Shown: piece by piece, positions 16,661-24,021 of the stretch
How positions within the stretch are numbered: the first letter of the stretch is position 1
Layout: each line of letters opens with the position of its first letter
Assembly: GCF_004342605.1 (NCBI RefSeq)
Contig: NZ_SLZL01000007.1
Location: 124,001-188,000 of the forward strand
Length of the DNA stretch: 64,000 bases
From: Caulobacter sp. BK020
GTDB lineage: Bacteria; Pseudomonadota; Alphaproteobacteria; Caulobacterales; Caulobacteraceae
Direction: 5' to 3'
Translations under genes and position numbers: made by a program
Notes under the pieces: generated by a model
What the model saw: only the letters and a program-made list of their open reading frames with translations
What the model was told of the DNA's origin: nothing
The model's database searches: none

Positions 16661-16945
16661 TCAGGTGATGCGCTTGACGCTGACGGGGTCGCTGCCCGGG
16701 AAGCTCTCCTCCAGCCCCTCGTCGAGCAGGGCTTCCTGCCGGCTTTCGGAACACTCGACCTTCTCGGCCAGTTGATCGTGCTTTTCGCCCTCGGCCAGGG
16801 GCTTCTTGGCCTCGCGGGCGTGCGGCGCGTCGAAATGCTTGTCCTCGCGCCGCACCTTGCCCTCGCTGGCCATGTCGGCCGTCGAGGCGCTGGTGCCGTG
16901 GGTGAAGTGGCGGCCGTCTTCTTCTTTCTTATGGCCAAAGTTCAT
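16661..16945 (-). CDS. Small hydrophilic protein with FPGSDP motif
   Basis: This 94-residue, highly charged, soluble protein has no membrane segment. The C-terminus E-A-L-L-D-E-G-L-E-E-S-F-P-G-S-D-P-V-S-V is a motif seen at the end of many small alphaproteobacterial proteins of unknown function. The upstream sequence has GGGAGAG before the ATG. It lies 58 bp after the 48-residue membrane protein gene on the same strand, so the two may be co-transcribed. Function unknown. Confidence 0.65.
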   Translation of the reverse strand: MNFGHKKEEDGRHFTHGTSASTADMASEGKVRREDKHFDAPHAREAKKPLAEGEKHDQLAEKVECSESRQEALLDEGLEESFPGSDPVSVKRIT

Positions 16946-17003
16946 GGAGTCTCTCCCGAATTTTCGCCCGGAGGCGTCGGATAGAGAACCCGTGAAGCGG
17001 CGC

Positions 17004-17150
17004 CTAGGTTGCGCCCGACAGCCCGAACACCACGGACCACAGCGCGAGGTTGGCCACCGCCAGGACCGCCGTCAGCCACCGCAACCGCCGTCGAACGCAC
17101 AGCGCCCGCCCGTGCTCGTGCAGCGTCGGCGCCGAAGGACTGGCAAGCAT
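17004..17150 (-). CDS. 48-residue single-pass membrane protein
   Basis: This short frame reads MLASPSAPTLHEHGRALCVR, then R-R-L-R-W-L, then a hydrophobic helix (T-A-V-L-A-V-A-N-L-A-L-W-S-V-V-F-G-L) and ends G-A-T. A good GGGAGGA lies four to five bases before the ATG at 17150. The positively charged stretch before the helix suggests an N-in orientation. It is upstream of the 94-residue gene on the same strand. No family was recognised. Confidence 0.55.
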   Translation of the reverse strand: MLASPSAPTLHEHGRALCVRRRLRWLTAVLAVANLALWSVVFGLSGAT

Positions 17151-17348
17151 CGAATCCTCCCGTCGAGACCCCCTGTCCCTTGGATCCGCTCAGCGGCGAG
17201 TCGAGACAAGCGGAGCCGGAAGGCTTTGTTTCCTGGACATTTTTCGCGACTCGGCGGCGCGGGAAGAGGTAGGCCGACTGGGGAAATGATGCGTCCTGTT
17301 GATGGCGTCCCTCTCTTCGCCCAGTGAAAGCTCGCCTCCCCCTTTCGC

Positions 17349-17476
17349 CGTCATTCCGGGCCCTGTGCCCGGAACCCCTTTGTCCGCCGCAGGTGCGAAG
17401 GTGTGGCGCGCCAGCGCGCCAAGGCGCTCACGTGCAAGCTGAACCAGGGGTTCCGGGCACAGGGCCCGGAATGACG
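17349..17476. repeat. Inverted repeat element, 31-bp perfect arms
   Basis: The arms at 17349-17379 and 17446-17476 are perfect reverse complements (CGTCATTCCGGGCCCTGTGC...). The 66-base spacer contains TGGCGCGCCAGCGCGCCAAG and CTGAACC. A related half-element lies at 59813-59886. The element sits downstream of the HNH nuclease gene and could fold as a long hairpin terminating transcription from it. Confidence 0.8.
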
Positions 17477-17506
17477 AAGGTTGGAGCGCTTTTCTGAATG
17501 CCGCCC

Positions 17507-18067
17507 CTACGCCTCCAGCTCGATGTCCCAGTACAGATAGTCCAGCCAGCTGGCGTGCAGGTGGCCGGGCGGGAACCGACGGCCGCGGTCCTGCAGTTCG
17601 TGCATGCTGGGGCGGCGTGCGGCGTGGAAGGGCTGCATCCCGGCCTCGCGCGGCGTGCGGCCGCCCTTGTGCAGATTGCAGGGCGCACAGGCGGTGACGA
17701 TGTTCTCCCAGGTGGTCCGGCCGCCGCGCGAGCGGGGGATCACGTGGTCGAAGGTCAGGTCGTCCGGCGAGCCGCAATACTGGCAGCTGAACGCGTCGCG
17801 CAGGAACAGGTTGAAGCGGGTGAAGGCCGGGGGACGATCCTGCGGCACGTACTGCTTCAGCGACACCACGCTGGGCAGCTTCATCTCGAACGAGGGCGAA
17901 TGCACCACGTGGTCGTAGGTCGAGACCACGTCGACCCGTTCCAGGAACACCGCCTTGATCACCTCCTGCCAGGGCCAGAGGGACAGCGGATAATAGCTCA
18001 GGGGCCGATAGTCGGCGTTGAGGACGAGCGCCGGCATGCCGGACGGCGGACGGGACAGCACCTGCAT
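17507..18067 (-). CDS. HNH endonuclease family protein
   Basis: This 186-residue protein starts at the ATG at 18067, preceded by GGGGAGG. The C-terminal half holds the HNH/zinc finger: C-Q-Y-C-G-S near residue 102, L-T-F-D-H-V-I-P-R-S-R-G-G, T-W-E-N-I-V-T-A-C-A-P-C-N-L-H-K. The CxxC pairs bind structural zinc and the D-H...N...H set is the betabetaalpha-metal nuclease site. The N-terminal V-L-N-A-D-Y-R-P-L-S-Y-Y-P-L is the hallmark of a widespread bacterial HNH group of uncharacterised role, here not associated with a restriction methylase. Confidence 0.87.
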   Translation of the reverse strand: MQVLSRPPSGMPALVLNADYRPLSYYPLSLWPWQEVIKAVFLERVDVVSTYDHVVHSPSFEMKLPSVVSLKQYVPQDRPPAFTRFNLFLRDAFSCQYCGSPDDLTFDHVIPRSRGGRTTWENIVTACAPCNLHKGGRTPREAGMQPFHAARRPSMHELQDRGRRFPPGHLHASWLDYLYWDIELEA

Positions 18068-18322
18068 CAGGGCCTCCCCTCGGAGCCCGGAGGGCTCCAA
18101 CGAATTTGCGAGCCGGATGGGCTCCGATGAAGCGGGTACGCGGTCGGACTGAAGACGGGCCTCCTTCCTACGCATTCTCAGGAATCGCCATTCATTCCCG
18201 AACGCAGGGAAAGGATGAGCCAACTCGGCGACAGAACCAAGACATCCTTGCATTTGCGTCCGCACTTGGCGCGCGACCGATCACGGCTATGGTCGGCGGC
18301 CGACATTTCGGAGCCTTTCGCC

Positions 18323-19183
18323 ATGCCGCCCCCCGCCCTCGTCGCCATCGCCATGGCCCAGGCCCTGGCCACGGGCTCGCCGGCGGCCGGATCGCCCGCG
18401 CCGCTGCTGCCGGGCGTGATCGATTCGCCCGACACCGAGGTCCGCTCCGCCTTCAGCCCCGACGGCCGCTGCGTGCTGTGGGGATCGATCGGCGCGCCGA
18501 AGACGGCCTGGCGCATCCTGCAGACCTGCCGCGAGGGCGCGGACTGGTCCAAGCCGGCGGCGGTGTCGTTCGATGGTCCGGACAACGACTTCGACCCGGC
18601 GTTCTCGCCCGACGGTCGCACGGTCTATTTCTTCTCCAACCGCCCGGGCGGCCGGGGCGGCGACGACCTCTACGCGGTGGACCGCGACCCGGCGACCGGG
18701 ACGTTCGGCGCGCCGCGCAACCTGGGTCCCCGCTTCAACACCCCCGGCGACGAGTGGGCGCCCTTCCCGACCGCCGACGGCAAACTGATCTTCTCGTCAG
18801 ACGGCCACGGCGGCCTGGGCCATCAGGACCTCTTCGAGGGCGGCCTGGCGGGCGAGGCCCCGGCGCGCAATCTCGGTCCCGGCGTCAACGGCCCGCTGGA
18901 CGACTTCGACGCGACCCTCCCGGCCGACGGCGCCACCCTGGTGTTCGCCTCGGGCGACCTGAAGGCCGAGACCCGCGTGGCCCTGCACGCCGCCCGACGC
19001 GGCGAGGACGGTCGGTTCGGCCCGCGCACGGTGCTGGCGGCGCCGGTCAACTGTTCGGAAGCGATCAACAACGGCCCCGCCGTCGATCCGAAGCGGCCGG
19101 ACGTGTTGTACTATTCGGCCTTTTGCCCCACGCTGGGCCCCGGCCGGATGGACATTTTCGCGGTCCCCGTTCCGACGCGCTGA
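18323..19183 (+). CDS. Secreted PD40/TolB-like beta-propeller protein
   Basis: This protein has 286 residues from the ATG at 18323; an upstream GTG at 18215 would put a charged segment before the signal peptide. Residues about 1-25 (M-P-P-P-A-L-V-A-I-A-M-A-Q-A-L-A) form a short signal-like sequence. WD40-like PD40 repeats follow: S-A-F-S-P-D-G-R, P-A-F-S-P-D-G-R-T-V-Y-F-F-S-N-R-P-G-G, P-F-P-T-A-D-G-K-L-I-F-S-S-D-G, A-T-L-P-A-D-G-A-T-L-V-F. Such proteins are periplasmic and typically bind partners rather than act as enzymes. Function unknown. Confidence 0.72.
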   Translation: MPPPALVAIAMAQALATGSPAAGSPAPLLPGVIDSPDTEVRSAFSPDGRCVLWGSIGAPKTAWRILQTCREGADWSKPAAVSFDGPDNDFDPAFSPDGRTVYFFSNRPGGRGGDDLYAVDRDPATGTFGAPRNLGPRFNTPGDEWAPFPTADGKLIFSSDGHGGLGHQDLFEGGLAGEAPARNLGPGVNGPLDDFDATLPADGATLVFASGDLKAETRVALHAARRGEDGRFGPRTVLAAPVNCSEAINNGPAVDPKRPDVLYYSAFCPTLGPGRMDIFAVPVPTR

Positions 19184-19185
19184 GC

Positions 19186-19665
19186 TCAGTCGATCGCGAC
19201 GATCTCGACCTCGCCGCCGGCCACCCGGGCTGTGTCGCCGACGCCCTTGCCCAGCAGGGCCCGCGCCACCGGCGAGACGTAGGACACCGAGCCCCGGGCC
19301 GGGTCGGCCTCGTCCTCGCCGACGATGCGGAAGGTCTGGCGACGGCCGTCCTCGCGGTCGAAGGTGACGGTCCCGCCGAACTGCAGGCCCTCGACGACCG
19401 GATCGCGCTCGCGCAGCTGGGCGCTGGCCCGGCGGGCGGACCAGTAGCGCAGGTCGCGGGTGGCGCGGGCCATGGCGGTGCGGTCCTGGGCGACGTCGCC
19501 GCCGGCCTGGGCGGCGCTGTAGGCGGCGCGGGCCTGGGTCAGGGCGTCCTCGATCTGGGCCAGCCCGTCGGGCGTCACCAGGTTCGGGTGCGGCGAGATC
19601 GGGCGGTCCAGCAGGTCGGCGGCGAAGGCTTCGCTGTCGCCTTCCTTGGTGAAGGCCACGCTCAT
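19186..19665 (-). CDS. GreA/GreB-family transcription elongation factor
   Basis: This 159-residue protein, typical for the family, starts at the ATG at 19665 (M-S-V-A-F-T-K). Residues about 28-85 are a predicted antiparallel coiled coil that would enter the RNA polymerase secondary channel. Residues about 95-159 form the FKBP-like C-terminal domain: F-G-G-T-V-T-F, V-G-E-D-E-A-D-P, S-Y-V-S-P-V-A-R-A-L-L-G-K-G-V-G-D, ending V-E-I-V-A-I-D. It diverges from canonical GreA in the coil tip, so it may be a paralogue or a Gre-like regulator rather than the main cleavage factor. Confidence 0.8.
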   Translation of the reverse strand: MSVAFTKEGDSEAFAADLLDRPISPHPNLVTPDGLAQIEDALTQARAAYSAAQAGGDVAQDRTAMARATRDLRYWSARRASAQLRERDPVVEGLQFGGTVTFDREDGRRQTFRIVGEDEADPARGSVSYVSPVARALLGKGVGDTARVAGGEVEIVAID

Positions 19666-19786
19666 CGGCGCATCTCGCGAGTGGAGGACGAAAGGGTCAT
19701 GTCTGGAAAATCCGGCCCGCCGCGGGATGTTCCGCCTCGGGAGCATCCGACCTAGGCGCGCGGGCTTCCCGGATCAAGACGTGCAA

Positions 19787-19816
19787 AAGCCGCCAGCGGG
19801 CAAACGCGGGCGGCTT
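19787..19816 (-). terminator. Intrinsic terminator after the 36-residue gene
   Basis: The arms AAGCCGCC and GGCGGCTT pair around a 14-base loop. On the minus strand the stem is followed by TTTT-G-C, a short T-run. It lies 34 bp after the stop of the 36-residue reading frame and supports that frame being a real transcription unit. Confidence 0.6.
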
Positions 19817-19849
19817 CAAACACGTCAGGCAGAAGTCGTTCGGCGAAAC

Positions 19850-19960
19850 CTAGATCGCGACGCCCACCAGAGCGGCGGCGACGCCGACCGCGGCGGTCAG
19901 GAAGAAGCCCACGGCCATGCGGTCGAGAAGGGTTTCGAAGGCGAAGAAGGTATTGGTCAT
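19850..19960 (-). CDS. 36-residue single-pass membrane protein
   Basis: The reading frame is M-T-N-T-F-F-A-F-E-T-L-L-D-R-M-A-V-G followed by a hydrophobic helix (F-F-L-T-A-A-V-G-V-A-A-A-L-V-G-V-A-I). AAGGA lies about eight bases before the ATG at 19960. A hairpin with a T-run follows the stop. It is transcribed away from the TetR gene, with the TetR-type palindrome between them, so it may be a target of that regulator. No family was recognised. Confidence 0.55.
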   Translation of the reverse strand: MTNTFFAFETLLDRMAVGFFLTAAVGVAAALVGVAI

Positions 19961-20058
19961 CACACACATCCTTGAGTTTGGTGGCGAGGCGCGGTGATTT
20001 TTGAACCCGCGTCCCGGTCCGGATCGAGCCCGATCTGGACAACGCTTAGATAGCACCG

Positions 20059-20097
20059 ATCCTAACAACGTCAAGATAATCTTTACGGCGTTAGGAT
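20059..20097. promoter_or_regulatory. Palindromic operator in the TetR divergent region
   Basis: The arms ATCCTAAC (20059-20066) and GTTAGGAT (20090-20097) are perfect inverted repeats; inside them GT...AC bases extend the symmetry. The site lies between the 36-residue gene (minus) and the TetR gene (plus), the usual location of an autoregulatory TetR operator. The central segment CAAGATAATCTTTA is AT-rich and may include a promoter. Confidence 0.6.
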
Positions 20098-20131
20098 GGA
20101 TTTTTGAACAGGAACGGTTACAGTGTCGCAG

Positions 20132-20755
20132 ATGACACAGACCGCCGCCTCCGAAGCCCGTCCCTACCACCACGGCGACCTCAGCCGCGCCCTGGTCGAG
20201 GCCGCGCGCCGCATCCTCGAGACCGAGGGCCCGGCGGCCTTGTCGCTGCGGGCGGTGGCGCGGGAGGCGGGGGTCAGCCCGGCCGCGCCCTATCACCACT
20301 TCAAGGACAAGGGCGAGCTGCTGGACGCCGTCGCCCACGAGGGCTGGGCGGCCCTGGACACGGCCTTGGACGCGGCGCGGCGCAAGGCGGTCGACGGCAA
20401 GGAGCGGATGACGGGCCTGGGCGTGGCCTATGTCGGCTTCGCCCGCGAGAACCCCGCCCTCTACCGGGTGATGTACGACTGCTCGCGCGACAAGGACGCC
20501 CTGCCCGAGCAGATGAAGGAGGAAGGCGCCTATTGCCAGGTGCGCAACACGATCGGCGAGCGCAGCGGCGGGACGGTCTCGCCGATCGACCTGGAACTGG
20601 CGACCATCGCCGCCTGGTGCGCCGCCCATGGCCTGGCCGAGATGGCCAGCTTCAAGCAGTTCGACGCCCTCAAGGACGCCCTGGGCGGCGAGGAGGCCTT
20701 CCTGCGCGCGGTGTTCGAACACCTGGGCATGTTCGCCAAGTTCGACCAGGCCTAG
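20132..20755 (+). CDS. TetR/AcrR-family transcriptional regulator
   Basis: This 207-residue repressor-type protein starts at the ATG at 20132; a GTG three codons upstream is an alternative. The N-terminal helix-turn-helix is clear: A-A-R-R-I-L-E-T-E-G-P-A-A-L-S-L-R-A-V-A-R-E-A-G-V-S, then P-Y-H-H-F-K-D-K. The C-terminal ligand-binding domain (Y-V-G-F-A-R-E-N-P-A-L-Y-R-V-M-Y) is of the WHG/TetR_C_33 type. The palindrome at 20059-20097 is its likely operator. gluQ follows after 6 bp and may be co-transcribed. Confidence 0.88.
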   Translation: MTQTAASEARPYHHGDLSRALVEAARRILETEGPAALSLRAVAREAGVSPAAPYHHFKDKGELLDAVAHEGWAALDTALDAARRKAVDGKERMTGLGVAYVGFARENPALYRVMYDCSRDKDALPEQMKEEGAYCQVRNTIGERSGGTVSPIDLELATIAAWCAAHGLAEMASFKQFDALKDALGGEEAFLRAVFEHLGMFAKFDQA

Positions 20756-20761
20756 GTCCGC

Positions 20762-21601
20762 TTGACGTTCGCCACCCGCTTCGCCCCTTCCCCGACCGGC
20801 CTTCTGCATCGCGGCCACGCGTTCTCGGCCCTGACCGCCTTCGACGCCGCCCGGGTCGCTGGCGGCCGGTTCGTGCTGCGGATCGAGGACATCGACGCCA
20901 CCCGCAGCCGGCCGGAGTTCGAGGCCGCGATCCTGGAGGACCTGGCCTGGCTGGGCCTGTCCTGGGAACAGCCGGTCCGCCGCCAGTCCAAACACCTGGC
21001 CGACTATCACCGGGCCATCGACGCCTTGCGAGACAGGGGCCTGGTCTATCGCTGCTTTCGCACCCGCAAGGAGCTGGACATCGGCCGCGCGCCGCATGAG
21101 CCGGCCCGACCCTTCGCCGGCGGTCCGCTGTCGCCCGGCGAGGAGGCCGCGCGGCTGGAGCGGGGCGAGGCCTTCGCCTGGCGGCTGTCGCTGGACGCGG
21201 CCCACCGCGCGCTGGGCGGCTTCGACCGGCTCGGCTTCGTCGAGGAGGGCGCGGGGCCGAACGGCGAGACCGGCCTGATCCGCGCTCGCCCCGAAACCGC
21301 CGGCGACATCGTCCTGGCCCGCAAGGATGTCGGGGTGGCCTATCACCTGGCCGTCGTACTGGACGACGCCCTGCAGGGGATCACCCACGTGATCCGCGGC
21401 CGGGACCTGTTCGAGGCCGCCCACATCCAGCGCCTGCTGCAGGCCCTGCTGGACCTGCCGACCCCGACCTATCGCCACCATCGCCTGCTGGTCGGTCCCG
21501 ACGGCAAGCGCTACGCCAAGCGCGACCGGGCCCAGACGCTGCGGGAGCTGCGGGCGGCGGGGGTGACGCCGGCCCAGCTGCGGGCCGAGATAGGCCTCTA
21601 G
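20762..21601 (+). CDS. gluQ: Glutamyl-Q tRNA(Asp) synthetase
   Basis: GluQ-RS activates glutamate and attaches it to the queuosine at position 34 of tRNA(Asp). The 279-residue protein is a truncated GluRS catalytic core without an anticodon-binding domain. Class I motif HIGH appears as F-A-P-S-P-T-G-L-L-H-R-G-H-A near residue 8, L-R-I-E-D-I-D-A-T-R is diagnostic, and the KMSKS equivalent is K-R-Y-A-K-R-D. The zinc-site cysteines of the E. coli enzyme are largely absent (Y-R-C-F-R-T-R-K). The start is TTG. The stop overlaps the convergent wHTH gene by 4 bp. Confidence 0.9.
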   Translation: MTFATRFAPSPTGLLHRGHAFSALTAFDAARVAGGRFVLRIEDIDATRSRPEFEAAILEDLAWLGLSWEQPVRRQSKHLADYHRAIDALRDRGLVYRCFRTRKELDIGRAPHEPARPFAGGPLSPGEEAARLERGEAFAWRLSLDAAHRALGGFDRLGFVEEGAGPNGETGLIRARPETAGDIVLARKDVGVAYHLAVVLDDALQGITHVIRGRDLFEAAHIQRLLQALLDLPTPTYRHHRLLVGPDGKRYAKRDRAQTLRELRAAGVTPAQLRAEIGL

Positions 21602-21909
21602 CCGCCGCCCGCCTGGTCCACCAGCTGTCCCATGGCCTTAAGATAGGCCCTGAACGCCGCCCGGCCCGCCTCGGTCAGGCGCACGCGGGTCAGGGGCTTG
21701 CGGCCCACGAAGCTCTTGTCGATCGCCACGTAGCCGGCGTCCTCCAGCTTGCGCAGGTGGACCGACAGGTTGCCCTGGGTGACCTCCAGCAGGTCCTTCA
21801 GCTCGGTGAAGTCGGCCACCTCGGCGCTGGCCAGATAGGCGACGATCCCCAGCCGCACCCGGCCGTGGATGACGTCGTCCAGCCCGCTGATGTCGAACCT
21901 GCCGCTCAC
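21598..21909 (-). CDS. Winged-helix transcriptional regulator
   Basis: This compact 103-residue winged helix protein has a recognition region E-V-T-Q-G-N-L-S-V-H-L-R-K-L-E-D-A-G-Y-V and wing F-V-G-R-K-P-L-T-R-V-R-L-T-E-A-G. It resembles the transcriptional-regulator family (HTH_27/MarR-ArsR-like) often paired with a membrane protein that it controls. It follows the membrane protein gene by 7 bp, at the end of a three-gene operon, and may bind the palindrome at 23835-23865. Confidence 0.82.
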   Translation of the reverse strand: MSGRFDISGLDDVIHGRVRLGIVAYLASAEVADFTELKDLLEVTQGNLSVHLRKLEDAGYVAIDKSFVGRKPLTRVRLTEAGRAAFRAYLKAMGQLVDQAGGG

Positions 21910-21916
21910 GCCCGCC

Positions 21917-22588
21917 TCAGCTCGCCGAAGCCCGCAGGGCTTGGCGCATCATCCCGAAGCCCGGGACCGCCATCAGCAGGAAGAGGCTGCCGGTGGCGAT
22001 CAGCAGGTACAGGTCCGCGCACTCGATCAGCATGCCCAACGCCACGCCCGAGACCAGCCAGCCAAAGGCCACCAGCGCGGTCCACCACCGCCTGCGCAGC
22101 ATGAAGATCACGTACCAGACCGCGCCCTGCAGCACGAAGACCACGGCCGGGTGGAACAGCCAGTAGTGGAAGTCCTGGTGGCGCTGGGCGGCGCTGGCGA
22201 AGACCAGGACCAGGGCCAGGTTGGCGATTCCCGCGCCAGCGAAGGCGGAATTGACGGCGCGGCTGGTCACCCCGACCGCCGGCCGCTTGCGGTCGATGAC
22301 GATCACGACCGTCATAAGCACCAGGAATATCAGGGTCGGCGCCCAGGCCATGATGATGTTGGCCGCCGACGACATGCGGAGAATCCCGACCTCCTGGAGG
22401 TAGTAGCTCAGGCATTGGAGCCCGTAGAGCACCCCGGCCGAGCCGTAGAGCGCGCTGCCGGCGACCCCCATCCCGCCGCCCGGCCGGCCTTCGGCGATGG
22501 TTCGCAGGAACGTCAGGTCGTCCTGGACCGACTTGATCTCTTGGTTCAAGGGCAAGGCCCCCTTCGCTGCGGCATCATGGCCGGTCAC
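21917..22588 (-). CDS. Polytopic membrane protein of unknown function
   Basis: This protein has 223 residues from a GTG at 22588 that overlaps the acyltransferase stop (GTGA). The first about 40 residues are cytosolic (L-N-Q-E-I-K-S-V-Q-D-D-L-T-F-L-R-T-I-A-E-G). Six hydrophobic segments follow (about 45-65, 75-100, 115-140, 145-160, 170-190, 195-213). This layout, upstream of a small winged-helix regulator, recurs in Caulobacterales; no activity is known. Confidence 0.65.
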   Translation of the reverse strand: MTGHDAAAKGALPLNQEIKSVQDDLTFLRTIAEGRPGGGMGVAGSALYGSAGVLYGLQCLSYYLQEVGILRMSSAANIIMAWAPTLIFLVLMTVVIVIDRKRPAVGVTSRAVNSAFAGAGIANLALVLVFASAAQRHQDFHYWLFHPAVVFVLQGAVWYVIFMLRRRWWTALVAFGWLVSGVALGMLIECADLYLLIATGSLFLLMAVPGFGMMRQALRASAS

Positions 22589-23802
22589 AGGATTCGTCCC
22601 AACAACGGCATGCGGCGCAGCGCCATGGTCGTCAGCCAGCTGAGCGCCGCCGCCCCGCCGAACACCGCCAGCCCCTTGGCCAGCCCGCCCCAGGCCTGGG
22701 GCAGCAGCAGCCACGAAAGCCACGCGGTGAAGACGTAGTGGGTCAGGTACATGCCGTAGGCGTTGGCCTGCAGGCTGCGTCCGATCGGGCCGGTCTCGCG
22801 GACGAAGCGCAGGAACACCGCCAGCACGGCGAACGACAGGCTGGCGCAGGCCAGGACGAAGGCCAGGCCGCCGGCCACGTCCACCACCGGCTTGGGCGGC
22901 GGGTGGGGCGAGAAGGCGACGACGAAGACAGCCACCGCGGCGACCACCGCCGGGACCGGCAGGATCTGCCAGGCCCACCAGCGCCGGGCCAGCGCGCCCT
23001 GCGGGTCTGTCAGGCCTTGGCCGACGCCCGCCGCCCCGAACGCCAGACCGGTCAAGAAATAGACCAGGTAGTGGCCGATCCGCCCGGTCTGGACCAGGAA
23101 CGGTCCCACCGTCGTCCAGTGGCCGAACGGCAGCGCCATGTTCAGCGGGACATAGGCCAGGGCGCTGGCGGCCAGCAGAACCAGGAAGGCGCGGCCGGGC
23201 CGCCGGGCGGCGTCCTGCGTCCAGCGGCCCAAGGCGGGAACGAACTTCGGAAACAGGCGGTCCAGGGCCGCGGCGACGGCGGCGAACACCAGCAGGACCC
23301 ACAGGAACCAGGCCGGGCCGCTGGGCCAAAACGGCAGGCGGATCCAGGCCTGGGCGTAGGCCGCCAGCGACGGCGCGCCGCCCGACTGCAGCCAGGCGGG
23401 GTAATAGGCCATCGGCGCCAGCAGCCCCACGCCGAAGACGAACGGCACACCCAGGCGCAGGGCCCGGCCCTTCAGGAACCCGCCCGGCCCCTTGGCCTTC
23501 AGGCTCTCGGCGACGAACAGGCCCGAGACCAGGAACATCAGCGACATGAAGAACAGGTCGTTGACCAGGGTCAGCAGGCCGAAGCCGCCGAACCTCTGCA
23601 GGTCCACTACCGGAAAGGCGGTCCACAGGATCGGCGGGGCCGCGAACGCCTTCGGGGCGGGCGCGTAGGGGTGATAGGTCAGCACCGCGTGATGGGCGAT
23701 GACCAGCAGGGTCAGGAAGGCGCGGACAGCGCCGATCGGCGCGTTGCGAGCCGAGGCGTCCGCCGGGACGACCGTTTCGAGGGACTTCAGAGGCGCGTGC
23801 AT
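22585..23802 (-). CDS. Acyltransferase 3 / OpgC-like membrane acyltransferase
   Basis: This integral membrane acyltransferase of about 405 residues has ten or more hydrophobic segments. The motif V-I-A-H-H-A-V-L-T-Y near residue 35 holds the catalytic His, and F-F-M-S-L-M-F-L-V-S-G-L-F and R-A-L-R-L-G-V-P are family hallmarks. Such enzymes O-acylate or succinylate periplasmic glycans or surface polysaccharides. An ATG at 23832 would add ten residues but would put the operator-like palindrome immediately against the start; 23802 is preferred. It is the first gene of the operon with the membrane protein and winged-helix regulator. Confidence 0.8.
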   Translation of the reverse strand: MHAPLKSLETVVPADASARNAPIGAVRAFLTLLVIAHHAVLTYHPYAPAPKAFAAPPILWTAFPVVDLQRFGGFGLLTLVNDLFFMSLMFLVSGLFVAESLKAKGPGGFLKGRALRLGVPFVFGVGLLAPMAYYPAWLQSGGAPSLAAYAQAWIRLPFWPSGPAWFLWVLLVFAAVAAALDRLFPKFVPALGRWTQDAARRPGRAFLVLLAASALAYVPLNMALPFGHWTTVGPFLVQTGRIGHYLVYFLTGLAFGAAGVGQGLTDPQGALARRWWAWQILPVPAVVAAVAVFVVAFSPHPPPKPVVDVAGGLAFVLACASLSFAVLAVFLRFVRETGPIGRSLQANAYGMYLTHYVFTAWLSWLLLPQAWGGLAKGLAVFGGAAALSWLTTMALRRMPLLGRIL

Positions 23803-23834
23803 GGCCGGGTTCCGTTGCGATGGCCGAAGCATGG

Positions 23835-23865
23835 ATCAACCTGTTTGTTTTGTAAACTTGTTGAT
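23835..23865. promoter_or_regulatory. Palindromic operator upstream of the acyltransferase operon
   Basis: ATCAAC and GTTGAT arms, plus inner GTTT and AAAC, form a 31-bp near-perfect dyad (10 of 12 half-site bases match) centred about 50 bp before the preferred start. The operon's last gene encodes a winged-helix regulator, a plausible ligand for this site. No other strong dyad is seen before this operon. Confidence 0.5.
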
Positions 23866-24021
23866 GAAGAGATCTCTTTTTGGGCCGGACGCCGTTCCAG
23901 AAGCGGCGTGGCGTTGTCCCGCCATCCTTTCAACTGAGGCGTCGGCGCCGCGCCCCAAGCCCGCCCTTGCCCCCTCCCCGCCGTCATGCTCACTGCTGGG
24001 CTTCAGCACCGTGGGACTCAC

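Noticed and set aside
19850..21481. 543-codon minus-strand frame
   Set aside because: It runs antisense to tetR and gluQ with low-complexity composition. Only the last 36 residues form a plausible separate gene.
21917..23839. 640-codon frame
   Set aside because: The first two thirds shadow the acyltransferase in another frame. The real gene begins at the GTG at 22588.
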